Shown here piece by piece: positions 1 to 9,297 of a stretch of 52,031 bases of DNA. The stretch lies in NCBI GenBank assembly GCA_913063125.1, contig CAJXZM010000020.1, positions 1-52,031 on the forward strand, read 5' to 3'. The notes below the pieces were generated by a model, which saw only the letters and a list, made by a program, of their open reading frames with translations, did not search any database and was not told the origin of the DNA. Position numbers and translations under genes: made by a program. Each line of letters begins with the position of its first letter. Positions within the stretch are counted from its first letter, which is position 1. This DNA is from an uncultured Gammaproteobacteria bacterium. Lineage in GTDB: Bacteria; Pseudomonadota; Gammaproteobacteria; Pseudomonadales; Ketobacteraceae.

Positions 1-876
1 AAAGCACAGATCAGAGGCGACCTTGTTAGAAGTGACGTTGAAGGTAATGACGAAGGTACCTCTTTTCAAGTCCCCTACATGCGATTTGATGTAAAAGGCA
101 AAATTTCAGATGATTTGTCCTATCGAATAAAATTCAGATTAAACAAAACTCTAGGAAAAGATGGCAATGTAGATGGCACTGGCAAAGGTGTTGATTATGC
201 TTACATCCAGAAAAACCTTGACAATGGATTAAAAGTCAAACTTGGCAAGCAGTATGTAAACATAGGCGGTTATGAGGGAATATTTTCTTCTCGCGACTCA
301 TACTCTCAAGGGTCTTTCACTTGGAACAAAGCTGATTTTTATCGCACCGGAGTGGGGGCATTTTATAACATAGGTGGCCACAGTTTTAATATACAAGCCG
401 CCAACAATAATGAGAAAGATACCGGAGACAATTTGTTATTTGGTGCTCAGGCTATGTTTTCCTTTGTTGATGGCATGATAAACCCATTACTTTCCTACCA
501 CTCTGACACATCTCAAGACGATATTGCAGTTGGTGTGCAAGTGAAAACTTCCGCTCTGACTGTTGAAGTAGACAGGCTCGTTACCCAGTACGACGATACA
601 GCTGCAGGAGCTAAAGTTGATGACGATAAATCCACAACGGTATTTGCAAAATACAAGAAGGGAAAATGGTCTCCTCAAATACGTTACACCACAGGGGACA
701 ATGACGTATACAAAGATTTTGATAGCTACCATATTGCCCTTGAATACTATCCTTATGGCAACAGCTCCTTACGCTATCATACCGCCTATGCAAAAGCAGA
801 CAACACCAAAAATGATGTAACTAACACCAAAGAAGAATCAAAAACACTTACCGTCGGCTTTGCTATATCATTCTAG
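1..876 (+). CDS. Outer-membrane porin, OprO/OprP-like, 5' truncated by window edge
   Basis: The frame is open from base 1, so the signal peptide and N-terminus lie outside the window; 291 codons remain. The protein shows the alternating polar/aromatic pattern of amphipathic beta strands joined by Asp/Gly/Asn-rich turns, and it ends in VGFAISF, with the terminal Phe expected for BAM-assembled barrels. Segments such as KVKLGKQYVNIGGYEG and IALEYYPYGNSSLRYHTAYA resemble the phosphate-selective porin O/P family (Pfam Porin_O_P). The likely role is passive uptake of an anion or small solute through a trimeric outer-membrane channel. Substrate cannot be told from this fragment. No Pho box can be checked because the promoter is outside the window. 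Confidence 0.8.
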   Translation, partial: KAQIRGDLVRSDVEGNDEGTSFQVPYMRFDVKGKISDDLSYRIKFRLNKTLGKDGNVDGTGKGVDYAYIQKNLDNGLKVKLGKQYVNIGGYEGIFSSRDSYSQGSFTWNKADFYRTGVGAFYNIGGHSFNIQAANNNEKDTGDNLLFGAQAMFSFVDGMINPLLSYHSDTSQDDIAVGVQVKTSALTVEVDRLVTQYDDTAAGAKVDDDKSTTVFAKYKKGKWSPQIRYTTGDNDVYKDFDSYHIALEYYPYGNSSLRYHTAYAKADNTKNDVTNTKEESKTLTVGFAISF

Positions 877-969
877 GTTTTTCACCTCTAATTTATTGGA
901 ATCTAATGCAGCAAGGATGCTGATAGTTTAAGCTATACCTATTACTTTCTTCGTTACCAAAGATTCAAC

Positions 970-1863
970 ATGAATGATTTAGTCAATGAATTCCTCCAAA
1001 TACTCGACTTAGAAACTCTTGAACACAATCTGTTTCGCGGCACCAACCGAGCGATGGACGGTCGTAGTGTATTTGGCGGCCAGGTTGTCGCACAGGCGTT
1101 GACAGCCGCACACCGGACATTACAAGAGCATCGACAGGCTCATTCTTTACACGGATACTTTTTACGACCTGGCGATGTCAGCACACCAATCATTTATGAA
1201 GTAGATCGTATTCGAGACGGGGGGAGTTTTACTACAAGGCGTGTTGTAGCCATTCAACATGGCGAAGTTATTTTTAATTTATCCGTGTCCTTTCAAGCTG
1301 ACGAGAAAGGTTTTGAACACCAAGCGGAGACCATACCAGACGTTCCAGCACCAGAGGATGTGGAACACGAATTAGAAATCCGTAAACGTGTTGCCCACAA
1401 TATCCCGGCAAAGTTCCGCGATGCATTTTTGCAACCACGCCTCATTGAAATTCGCCCAATTGATCCCGTTGATTATTTTGAGCCTGAAGCCAAGCCCCCT
1501 AGAAAACGCTCCTGGTTTAGAGTGCCAGGCAATTTATCGGGAGAGCTTGGCGTTCATCAAGCAGCATTAACCTATGCATCTGACTTTGGTTTACTAGGCT
1601 GCGGTATGCTCCCTCACCAATTATCCTTTATGAACCCAAAAGTTCAAGCAGCAAGCCTCGACCATGCCATTTGGTTTCATCACAACTTTCGTGCTGATGA
1701 GTGGCTACTTTACGATATGGAAAGCCCTAGCGGGTCCGGTGCGCGTAGCTTTAATCGAGGGCAAATTTACAACCAACAAGGTGTTTTAGTGGCCTCTGTA
1801 GCCCAAGAAGGATTAATGCGCGTCCGCAAACCGCCTAGAACAGCCCCATCTGCTGATCGGTGA
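970..1863 (+). CDS. tesB: Acyl-CoA thioesterase II
   Basis: Hydrolyses acyl-CoA to free fatty acid and CoA in the cytoplasm. The 297-residue product has the double-hotdog layout of TesB: the N-terminal hotdog carries VFGGQVVAQAL near residues 34-44, and the C-terminal hotdog carries the active site. By comparison with E. coli TesB (Asp204, Thr228, Gln278), I read Asp205 (YASD), Ser229 (ASLDHAIWFH) and Gln279 (VAQEGL), so the usual Thr is replaced by Ser. Length is slightly above the usual 286. The start has only a weak ribosome-binding site. Its last 29 bases overlap the 3' end of polB on the opposite strand. Confidence 0.93.
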   Translation: MNDLVNEFLQILDLETLEHNLFRGTNRAMDGRSVFGGQVVAQALTAAHRTLQEHRQAHSLHGYFLRPGDVSTPIIYEVDRIRDGGSFTTRRVVAIQHGEVIFNLSVSFQADEKGFEHQAETIPDVPAPEDVEHELEIRKRVAHNIPAKFRDAFLQPRLIEIRPIDPVDYFEPEAKPPRKRSWFRVPGNLSGELGVHQAALTYASDFGLLGCGMLPHQLSFMNPKVQAASLDHAIWFHHNFRADEWLLYDMESPSGSGARSFNRGQIYNQQGVLVASVAQEGLMRVRKPPRTAPSADR

Positions 1864-4363
1864 TTTTCTGTAACGACGTCCCCATAAACTGTAATAAGCC
1901 ATCTACAGCGGGGGCTAACTGACGCTCGATATAGAAATCATAATCTAGAGACGACTCGGCATACATAATGGGCTCTGGGCCATTCAACGTCATGATATAT
2001 TCACTCCAACCGCCAAATTCAAACTGTTTAGGCTTCCCTAACTGCACGTTTCGCTCATCTGCTTTTCTTGCAGCTTGCACATGAGGAGGTACATTTTTTT
2101 GATAATCAGATAATTTACGCCGCAAACGTTTACGAAAAACCAACTGAGCATCCATTTCACCACGCATCACCTGTTCGTATACTTGCTTAATAAAGAGTTC
2201 ATATGGCTCATCATGAAACACTTTCCAAAACAATTTACGCTGCACATCTCTTGCTAAAAGCGTCCAATCGGTTCTAACATTTTCCAACCCCTTAAACACC
2301 AATTCATCCTCCTTTCCTGAAGCACTGATCATTCCTGCATAACGTTTTTTACTACCAACCTCCGAACCACGAACCGTCGGCATCATAAACCGTGAGAAAT
2401 GGGTCTCAAACTCTATTTCAAGACAGCTTTTCAAGCCAAAACGTGATTCAAGCGTCTTATCCCACCATTGATTTAGTCGCTGCGCCAACTCAGAACCGAT
2501 GCGATAAACATCAACATCACCAACTTCATTTTCCTTGTTCACCCAAACAAATACGGAATCCGTATCACCATAAATAACTTGATACCCCTGGCTTTCTATT
2601 AACTCACGGGTTTTTTGTAAAATATCATGCCCCCGCAATGTAATGGAACTCGATAACCGAGGGTCATAAAAGCGGCATAAAGGTGTTCCCAAGACACCAT
2701 AAAACGAATTCATGATGATTTTTATGGCTTGAGACAACGGTGTGTTTTTTTCTTTTTTTGCCGTATCCCTTGCCTGCCAAAGAGTCGTAATGATACCCGG
2801 TAGTATATGGTGATGCTTACTGAAAAAAGCACCATTAAAACCTGGAATCCAATCATTCAAATCTTGATCTGCGTATTTTTCCAACACGGATGCATCAAGC
2901 TCAACAGCAGGTTGATTAAATACCTCGGGGGGAATATCCTTATTCTCACCAAGTGCCTGTTGGCTAACAACAAGTGATAGCGGATCAATATTAAACGTAC
3001 GAATGATGCTAGGGTACAGACTTTTAAAATCTAATACCAAAACATGTTCATACAATCCAGGGGCAGAGTTCATAACATACCCACCTGGAGCAACAATATC
3101 ACTCTGCATCATGCCTATATTGGGAGCAACGTAACCTTGTCGATGTAATCGTGGTAAATACAAATTTTCAAATGCCGCAACAGACCCTCCCGTTTTATCC
3201 ATCGGCAAACCGGTTAGCCGAGCCCGTTCCTCTGCGAAGTGTAATAACTGTGCTTTATCAAAGATATCCAATACCAATTGGCAATCTTCGATATTGTATC
3301 TAGCCAACGCGACTTTGTCGTTACGAAACATGACGCCAATTTCTTCCCCTCGATTCGCCACATCATGTACCAACTTTCCTCGACCAAGGAACTCACGCGC
3401 AACATTCTCCAAAGAAAAACTCTCAAAATTATAGGTTGCCGCTTTTAGCGTATCAATACCATCCAACACTACCCTGCCAGGTACTAACACAAAATAATGT
3501 TGTCCTTCTCGCTGAGACGAACGCCACTCTGGCACTAACTGATTGCGCCCTAATGAAAATGCGAGTCGATATTGGTCACATTTTTTCTGCAGCATACGCA
3601 AATCAAAATTAACAACATTCCAACCAACAATAATATCGGGGTCAGCATTCTCCACCCATATTAGAAACAATTCCAATAAATGCCGCTCATTCCTCGCAAA
3701 TGACAGAGTGAAGTTCTCATGCTCACTATTTTCATTGGTAGAGCTATCCTGAGCGATTTCCCCCACCATAAATATAAAACGTTGTTGCCCCTGAATCACA
3801 GCAATAGAATAAAGTTGATCATGAGAAACTGACTCCCTAATATCCATTGATGTTTCTATATCAATGGAGGCAACCTTAAATTGAGGGGTGTATGAACCTG
3901 GAACTAACCTAGGAGAATGAACCGTATCAAAACGATCATTTGATGCCCTTCGAACAGCTTTTCCGCCTTCTATTGATACGACGGAGGTAATGAAGCGCTC
4001 CATTAAATACCGTTCAGCAGGTCGAACATCCGCCTCCAGAAATGGAATACCTATATTTTCAAACTCATCTTTTGCCGCTAACAACTGACGATAACTGGAA
4101 AAATATACGCCACTTACCGGCCCACCGCTAAAGGCACTCAACGACAGCGGTTTAATACTCACTCCTGGTGTGTGCAATAGTCGTTTTTCGATACGCTTAA
4201 GTTGAACCGTCTCAACAAAACAAACTGCTTGCTGATTATCAATTTCAACACACACCGCACCTTCATCGGTTTTTATCCAATAGGTGAAAACAAGTCCTTG
4301 CTGACCCTCTTTCTGTGAGCGACTCTCACGTCGTTGACGGGTTAGTAAAAAACCTTGAGTCAA
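1835..4363 (-). CDS. polB: DNA polymerase II (family B)
   Basis: Repair/translesion polymerase with 3'-5' proofreading. All family-B motifs are visible: exonuclease I ASIDIETS, exonuclease [10 protein letters not shown], exonuclease III YNIEDC; polymerase motif [12 protein letters not shown], motif [10 protein letters not shown] and motif [10 protein letters not shown] place the start at the TTG at 4363, giving 842 residues that begin MTQGFLLTR, which aligns with the E. coli Pol II N-terminus and overlaps the xthA stop as TTGA. An in-frame TTG at 4390 would add nine residues with no family counterpart. The 4-base overlap suggests translational coupling to xthA. No LexA box is visible upstream of xthA, although Pol II is SOS-induced in E. 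coli. Confidence 0.95.
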   Translation of the reverse strand: MTQGFLLTRQRRESRSQKEGQQGLVFTYWIKTDEGAVCVEIDNQQAVCFVETVQLKRIEKRLLHTPGVSIKPLSLSAFSGGPVSGVYFSSYRQLLAAKDEFENIGIPFLEADVRPAERYLMERFITSVVSIEGGKAVRRASNDRFDTVHSPRLVPGSYTPQFKVASIDIETSMDIRESVSHDQLYSIAVIQGQQRFIFMVGEIAQDSSTNENSEHENFTLSFARNERHLLELFLIWVENADPDIIVGWNVVNFDLRMLQKKCDQYRLAFSLGRNQLVPEWRSSQREGQHYFVLVPGRVVLDGIDTLKAATYNFESFSLENVAREFLGRGKLVHDVANRGEEIGVMFRNDKVALARYNIEDCQLVLDIFDKAQLLHFAEERARLTGLPMDKTGGSVAAFENLYLPRLHRQGYVAPNIGMMQSDIVAPGGYVMNSAPGLYEHVLVLDFKSLYPSIIRTFNIDPLSLVVSQQALGENKDIPPEVFNQPAVELDASVLEKYADQDLNDWIPGFNGAFFSKHHHILPGIITTLWQARDTAKKEKNTPLSQAIKIIMNSFYGVLGTPLCRFYDPRLSSSITLRGHDILQKTRELIESQGYQVIYGDTDSVFVWVNKENEVGDVDVYRIGSELAQRLNQWWDKTLESRFGLKSCLEIEFETHFSRFMMPTVRGSEVGSKKRYAGMISASGKEDELVFKGLENVRTDWTLLARDVQRKLFWKVFHDEPYELFIKQVYEQVMRGEMDAQLVFRKRLRRKLSDYQKNVPPHVQAARKADERNVQLGKPKQFEFGGWSEYIMTLNGPEPIMYAESSLDYDFYIERQLAPAVDGLLQFMGTSLQKITDQQMGLF

Positions 4364-5175
4364 AAAGAAAACTCTGACCAAATCGGACAATGATCAGATG
4401 GCCTTTCCATTGCCCGAATATCGTAACAAACCCCTGTATCAATCAATGTATCGGTCAATACCTGTGTCGCTAATATCACATCGATACGCAGACCTCGCTT
4501 TGGCTCTCTATCAAAACCTTTGCTACGATAATCAAACCAACTAAACACATCGTTAACATCAGGGTTCTGATGCCGAAATGTATCGGTTAGCCCCCAATTC
4601 TGTAACCGAGCTAACCAATCCCGCTCCTCGGGAAGAAAACTGCATTTACCTGTGCGCAACCACCGTTTTTTATTATCAGGACCGATACCTATATCAAGGT
4701 CTGTTGGTGAAATATTAATATCGCCCATTACAATGACAGGCTGCGAGGGGTCAAACGTGGTCGTTAAATACGTTTGTAAATCCTCATAGAATTTTTGTTT
4801 GGCTGGGAACTTTTGAGGATGCTCTCGACTATCACCTTGCGGGAAATACCCATTAATAATGGTAACCGTGTTCCCTTCAGCCGTTTCATACTCCCCTACG
4901 ATTAGCCGTCGTTGTGCATCGTCCTCATCACTCGGAAACCCCTTCCTTGATGATAGCGCGGCTTTCTTAGACAGCATTGCAACACCGTAGTGGCCTTTCT
5001 GGCCATGAAACTCAACCTCATACCCTAAGGCATGCACCATATCTATCGGAAATTCACTATCTTGAACCTTACTTTCTTGTACACCAATAACATCTGGATC
5101 ATAGGTTTCAATCAATGCTTCTAACTGATGTTGCCTAACCCGAATACCGTTTGTATTAAAAGAAACCACCTTCAT
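4360..5175 (-). CDS. xthA: Exodeoxyribonuclease III (AP endonuclease)
   Basis: Cuts DNA 5' of abasic sites and removes 3' blocking groups during base-excision repair. The 271-residue product is full length for the ExoIII/APE1 (EEP) family. Visible catalytic motifs are SFNTNGIR at the N-terminus, GVQESK (metal-binding Glu), [13 protein letters not shown] (Asp/Asn pair) and the C-terminal SDHCPI (catalytic Asp-His). A good ribosome-binding site, AGGTGA, sits about 6 bases upstream of the ATG. It is first in a two-gene unit with polB, whose start overlaps its stop, so an abasic-site endonuclease and a repair polymerase are co-expressed. Confidence 0.95.
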   Translation of the reverse strand: MKVVSFNTNGIRVRQHQLEALIETYDPDVIGVQESKVQDSEFPIDMVHALGYEVEFHGQKGHYGVAMLSKKAALSSRKGFPSDEDDAQRRLIVGEYETAEGNTVTIINGYFPQGDSREHPQKFPAKQKFYEDLQTYLTTTFDPSQPVIVMGDINISPTDLDIGIGPDNKKRWLRTGKCSFLPEERDWLARLQNWGLTDTFRHQNPDVNDVFSWFDYRSKGFDREPKRGLRIDVILATQVLTDTLIDTGVCYDIRAMERPSDHCPIWSEFSF

Positions 5176-5350
5176 GAAATGTCACCTTTGACTATTACCT
5201 AGACACATTTATACGAAAATGCGTTCATATTACCACACCTTACCAAGCTCCTGATCATACTGAGGGCATATCGCTTTTAATCCCTAGTCCATGTGGTAAG
5301 CTGCGATATATTGCATGCTACAACCCTGTTGACTATATAAGAGACAAAAC

Positions 5351-6001
5351 ATGAGTGACCTGAAAAACATCTCGATATTTGAAGGATTATCAGAAGAAGA
5401 GCTTTCAGCTATTGAAGCCCTAGCGGTCACCCGAAATTACCCCAAAAACAGCGTCATTATCAACGAAGGTGATATCGCCAATGCCATGTACATGGTGAGT
5501 TCAGGTAAAGTACGTGTTTACGTCAGTGATGATCAAGGCAAAGAATTCATATTAAACTCTATGGGCCCAGGAGAGTATTTTGGTGAACTATCACTTCTTG
5601 ATGATGAAAAACGCTCTGCTTCTGTTATCACCACAGAAAAATCTACGTTTTCCATCATCTACAAAGATGAGTTCACCAAGGCTATCGAAGCTAACCCACA
5701 GCTTGCCATGGCGATGCTAAGAAACCTTGCCAGCAGTGTTCGCCAACTAACGGATAACATCAAGACACTTGCACTTCAGGATGTATACGGAAGAATCCGA
5801 AAAACCTTATTGAATATGGCAGTTGAGAAAGGCGATATAATGATCGTAGAAGAGAAGCTAACCCAACAAGACATCGCCAATCGCATTGGTTCTTCTCGTG
5901 AAATGGTCGCCCGAATCCTAAAAGACCTTACTGTTGGTGGATATATTTTATCTGAGCGCAAACAGTTTCAAATTCTTAAAAAGTTACCTGAAAGTTATTA
6001 G
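5351..6001 (+). CDS. Crp/Fnr-family transcriptional regulator
   Basis: A 216-residue regulator with an N-terminal cyclic-nucleotide-binding fold (about 8-120), a dimerisation helix (about 125-150) and a C-terminal winged helix. The phosphate-binding cassette reads GEYFGELSLLDDEKRSASV; the Gly-Glu and Arg-Ser pairs match those that contact cyclic nucleotide in Crp. The recognition helix lies in IGSSREMVARILKDL. The protein has no cysteine, so it cannot carry an Fnr-type iron-sulfur cluster. It is a single-gene unit between intergenic regions of 175 and 215 bases. Target genes and true ligand cannot be read from the sequence. Confidence 0.9.
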   Translation: MSDLKNISIFEGLSEEELSAIEALAVTRNYPKNSVIINEGDIANAMYMVSSGKVRVYVSDDQGKEFILNSMGPGEYFGELSLLDDEKRSASVITTEKSTFSIIYKDEFTKAIEANPQLAMAMLRNLASSVRQLTDNIKTLALQDVYGRIRKTLLNMAVEKGDIMIVEEKLTQQDIANRIGSSREMVARILKDLTVGGYILSERKQFQILKKLPESY

Positions 6002-6052
6002 TCCAAAAACCCACGCTATTTACACACCTTTCTCTAGCTACCGTTCATACTG

Positions 6053-6101
6053 TAATGACTAGGGTATCAGGCAATTCATGAGCCAAATACCCTAGTCATT
6101 A
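6053..6101. repeat. Perfect 15-bp inverted repeat downstream of the Crp/Fnr gene
   Basis: TAATGACTAGGGTAT at 6053-6067 is exactly complementary to ATACCCTAGTCATTA at 6087-6101, with a 19-base loop. It starts about 50 bases after the stop codon. No T-run follows on the plus strand, so it is not a textbook intrinsic terminator. It could be a transcript-end hairpin, part of a small RNA, or a binding site for a dimeric protein. Confidence 0.6.
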
Positions 6102-6216
6102 GTCTAATCCCCTCTGTGTTTACTCTCAAAAAACCCACACACTGAACTCTGTATAAAAAAATAATAACACTGTCGCCAAGTACCACCCAAAGACAGATTT
6201 ACAGAGCAAAACAACG

Positions 6217-7152
6217 ATGAAAAAAATACTATTAGGCAGTGTAATATTTATCCTTCAGGCATGTGGGTATACTCCTGCAGACAAACCCTCAGAAGCCTGC
6301 TCCGACATGCTTGTTCAATCTCAAGTAAGGGTATCCGCTCGTAGTGAGCAGCTAGTGGACGAGATGATTGGCTTCCTCTCTAGCCAAACACTAACAGAGT
6401 TAAACCCCGAAAATACTGATGCAGCCAATCAACTGGCGGCTCCTATGCGTGACATATTTATCGCTCATCATGAAATTGCAAGTAACGATAACGGAGAACC
6501 CATCCCCATCACCGCCGGCTCTGGATTTGGAACCTTAAGTATTAACACCAATAACGGGGCAGAACCGGAGAATCTATTTGGTATTTATCAAGCAAATACA
6601 CCCTCTGCTACCTGCAATTACCCTTTTTCTCCAAAATCACCACGCCCAATAAACCCCGATGACGCTAATTCAGACGATGTGCCTTTTGTTGCATCCAAAG
6701 TAATGAGCTTAGCGTGCAACGTACTCTCCAGCTGCAACAATATGGATAGTTCATTATTTTTAAACATTTCCAACAACAAATTACATGGAACACAAAACAA
6801 GTTCTTCTTTGATGATGCGACGTATGACACAAGCGACATTGTTTACAAAACCTTTGCCGGATGGCACCCAGGAGATGCAGCGATGCCAAGTACCGACTGG
6901 GCTAGCGCTGGATTCAGTGACTATCAACAAGGGGATATGTCGGGACATTACGTCATTTACAAACAATCGAACTTTCAACAATATATTTTGTTATTTTACA
7001 AACCTTTTGAAGACAAGAACGGAGGGTTTGCAGGGGTTGCTTATGCATTCGTAAATCTTTATGAAGAATACTTGGTCAATGATCAATTCATCTCAGCGGT
7101 GAGCGACGGCATATGCACCGCCCCACCAAGAAACTGTACAACTGGAGAGTGA
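6217..7152 (+). CDS. Predicted lipoprotein of unknown function
   Basis: I do not recognise the family of this 311-residue protein. It starts MKKILLGSVIFILQACGY: a short positively charged hydrophobic signal ending in a lipobox (LQAC), so Cys16 is the likely lipidated residue. The mature protein is Asn/Ser/Asp-rich. It has several cysteines, including a near-C-terminal pair (GICTAPPRNC) that could form a disulfide, consistent with a periplasmic location. There is no long hydrophobic segment after the signal. It stands alone between the Crp/Fnr gene and a convergent AraC-type regulator. Expression, location and role are inferred only from the signal sequence. Confidence 0.7.
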   Translation: MKKILLGSVIFILQACGYTPADKPSEACSDMLVQSQVRVSARSEQLVDEMIGFLSSQTLTELNPENTDAANQLAAPMRDIFIAHHEIASNDNGEPIPITAGSGFGTLSINTNNGAEPENLFGIYQANTPSATCNYPFSPKSPRPINPDDANSDDVPFVASKVMSLACNVLSSCNNMDSSLFLNISNNKLHGTQNKFFFDDATYDTSDIVYKTFAGWHPGDAAMPSTDWASAGFSDYQQGDMSGHYVIYKQSNFQQYILLFYKPFEDKNGGFAGVAYAFVNLYEEYLVNDQFISAVSDGICTAPPRNCTTGE

Positions 7153-7186
7153 TGTACAGGTTTACAGCAAATAAATCTTCATTCCC

Positions 7187-8170
7187 CTATTCACCCCTAA
7201 AGCTTTTCCGATAAAGATTAGGGGTGTTCCCCGCTAGACGTTTAAACAAACTGCCAAAATAGCTAACATCCTCATACCCTACTTCATAAGCAACAAGACT
7301 AATTGAGAGGTCACTAAATTTCAGTAATTCTTTTGCTCGTTCAATACGGAGGTTTTGAATGTATTTATTGGGTGTTTCACCCGTTGCTTGTTTAAAACGC
7401 CTTTTAAGAGAACTTACACTTGTATTAAACCGGCGAGAAATCCCTTCCAAATCTGTATTCTTGGTATAATTTAACTCCAACCACGTCTGGATGGAGAGGA
7501 TTAGCACATCATCATGAAACTTATGTCCCTCAATATTAATAAACTCCGGTTTATAGTTGCGCTTCAAATCAATCAGGAAATTTTGATTGAGTTGGTTCGC
7601 TATATCAGCACCCCAAAACTGTTCGACCAAATACACTCCCAGGTCCATCGCAGAACTCAAGCCGCTACTGCAATAAAGGCGGTCACTCGCAGTAATAAAA
7701 CGTTGACGGCATAGTTGAACTTTAGGAAACATCTCTTCGAACTGATCAAAGTAATGCCAATGTGTTGCCGCGGAACGATTATCAAGCAACCCCGTTTGTG
7801 CTAAAAAAAATGCGGATGTAGAATGCGCTATCAATAACGCCCCCTGATTATACTGTTGGATTAACCATGGTATTAATATTTTATTTTCTGCCAATATTTT
7901 TGATGGATCCCCCCAAAATGCAGGCAACATAACGAGATCTGTCGCATCGATATCTTGAATGGTTTTATCGAAATTAACCGAGACCCCTCCCGTGGTTGTT
8001 ATGGAGTGATCAGTAACTGCAACATTATCATAGGAAAACCCCTTGCCCGTTTGCTTCGCAAAAAAATGCAATAATGCATATAAATCCGTTGATAACCCTA
8101 AGCTAGTACCAAGCGTTTTATTACAAAAAACAAGCGTTGCATGTTTGATCTGATGTTTTTTTTCAAGCAT
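7187..8170 (-). CDS. GlxA-type AraC-family regulator with DJ-1/PfpI domain
   Basis: A 327-residue regulator. The N-terminal half (about 10-200) is a DJ-1/PfpI-like amidotransferase fold; its nucleophile-elbow region reads LIAHSTSAFFLAQTGLLDNR, with Ser where catalytic members have Cys, so it is probably a ligand-sensing rather than enzymatic domain. The C-terminal 100 residues are an AraC double helix-turn-helix, with ISRRFNTSVSSLKRRFKQ and the signature VAYEVGYEDVSYFGSLFKR. It is divergent from the esterase gene at 8363, which is the obvious candidate target along with its own gene. GlxA/FtrA relatives often control amino-acid or quaternary-amine catabolism, but nothing nearby supports that here. 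Confidence 0.9.
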   Translation of the reverse strand: MLEKKHQIKHATLVFCNKTLGTSLGLSTDLYALLHFFAKQTGKGFSYDNVAVTDHSITTTGGVSVNFDKTIQDIDATDLVMLPAFWGDPSKILAENKILIPWLIQQYNQGALLIAHSTSAFFLAQTGLLDNRSAATHWHYFDQFEEMFPKVQLCRQRFITASDRLYCSSGLSSAMDLGVYLVEQFWGADIANQLNQNFLIDLKRNYKPEFINIEGHKFHDDVLILSIQTWLELNYTKNTDLEGISRRFNTSVSSLKRRFKQATGETPNKYIQNLRIERAKELLKFSDLSISLVAYEVGYEDVSYFGSLFKRLAGNTPNLYRKSFRGE

Positions 8171-8238
8171 ATTCTTATGAATTCATATGTGCGTTTTGTA
8201 AATCAATATTTTATACAACGACCTTGTAACCTTTATAT

Positions 8239-8252
8239 AATGATCGGTCATT
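8239..8252. promoter_or_regulatory. Imperfect palindrome between divergent regulator and esterase
   Basis: AATGATCGGTCATT matches its own reverse complement at 12 of 14 positions. It lies in the 192-base divergent spacer between the GlxA-type regulator and the HSL-family esterase. That placement suits an operator for a dimeric regulator (TetR-like rather than the AraC type encoded next door). Evidence is symmetry and position only. Confidence 0.25.
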
Positions 8253-8362
8253 TTTGAGCTATTTGCCATATTTTTTGACCCAACTATCCAGTGATAGCCT
8301 CCCCTTTCATCGTTATAGTAATAACCTGAATAAAATACCGCGGGCCGGATGGAAATTTTCTT

Positions 8363-9289
8363 ATGATGAAGTATATAAATGTTTTCGCTCATCGGAGTTA
8401 TGTACGCCGAGTCATGAGCAAGCTTCCCGTCACTACAACCCCTATCCAAGAACAGAGACTACACCTTGAAAAAATAACTCAAAATGCGACCATTCCTTCA
8501 ACAGTATCCGTTTCTGACGCCACACTTCGCCTACCAGGACACCCCGCAATTGATGCAGAATGGATCAAACCCGATAACAGCACCCCAAACCAAGTATTAC
8601 TGTACTTTCATGGCGGTGGTTTTATTGTAGGTTCCAAAGAAACACATCGGCCCATGGTCGCTCATATTGCAAAATCTGCAAATATCCAAGCACTTTCAAT
8701 CAATTACCGATTGGCTCCTGAGCATACTTACCCTGCTGCACATCAGGATTGTTTTAATGCATACCAGTGGTTGCTCGATAGTGGTTACAAGCCTCAACAA
8801 ATAATCTTAGGGGGGGATTCCGCAGGTGCATTTTTTGTGCTTCAAACATTACTAGAAATCAAGCAAAAAAACATGAATCAACCGCTGGCTGCATTTTTAT
8901 TATCACCACTAGCTGATGCATTATATTTTGATGGGGAAAGTTATGTATCAAAAAGAAAACGTGACCCTTGGTTAAAAGCAGACCAATTACCGGGATTAGT
9001 AAACCTTTACCTTGGCGACACATTAGCCATGCCCTGCTCACTCTCCCCCATCAACTCCGATCTTTTAGGGCTTCCTCCCATATTAACTCACGTTGGTGAA
9101 GATGAAATATTGCTATCTGACTCCCTTCGCTTACATAACCAATTGCAAGCACACGGTGTCAGCTCTGAACTTACCGTTTGGCCAAAAATGTGGCACGTTT
9201 TCCACTGCATGGGAGGTAAGCTCCCTCAAGCAAGGCAAGCTATTTCTCAAATAGGTGATTTTATTAATGCACTTCCTTCACATGCTTAA
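8363..9289 (+). CDS. Alpha/beta-hydrolase, hormone-sensitive-lipase family esterase
   Basis: A 308-residue carboxylic-ester hydrolase of bacterial family IV. The oxyanion-hole motif HGGGF is at residues 83-87, and the nucleophile elbow GGDSAGA puts the catalytic Ser at 153. The acid is probably in HVGEDEILLSDS and the base in MWHVFHCMGG. There is no signal peptide, so it is cytoplasmic. The first ATG (8363) has GGATGGA about 9 bases upstream. An internal ATG at 8414 gives a start (MSKLPV) closer to the core fold and remains possible. It is divergent from a GlxA-type regulator; substrate unknown. Confidence 0.88.
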   Translation: MMKYINVFAHRSYVRRVMSKLPVTTTPIQEQRLHLEKITQNATIPSTVSVSDATLRLPGHPAIDAEWIKPDNSTPNQVLLYFHGGGFIVGSKETHRPMVAHIAKSANIQALSINYRLAPEHTYPAAHQDCFNAYQWLLDSGYKPQQIILGGDSAGAFFVLQTLLEIKQKNMNQPLAAFLLSPLADALYFDGESYVSKRKRDPWLKADQLPGLVNLYLGDTLAMPCSLSPINSDLLGLPPILTHVGEDEILLSDSLRLHNQLQAHGVSSELTVWPKMWHVFHCMGGKLPQARQAISQIGDFINALPSHA

Positions 9290-9297
9290 TAATATAC

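Noticed and set aside
7187..8170. Ser in place of the catalytic Cys in the DJ-1/PfpI domain of the GlxA-type regulator
   Set aside because: Loss of the nucleophile is common in GlxA/FtrA-type regulators, so it is not unusual here.
8183..8449. 88-codon minus-strand frame upstream of the GlxA-type regulator
   Set aside because: It overlaps the start of the esterase gene on the other strand and has no ribosome-binding site or family features.
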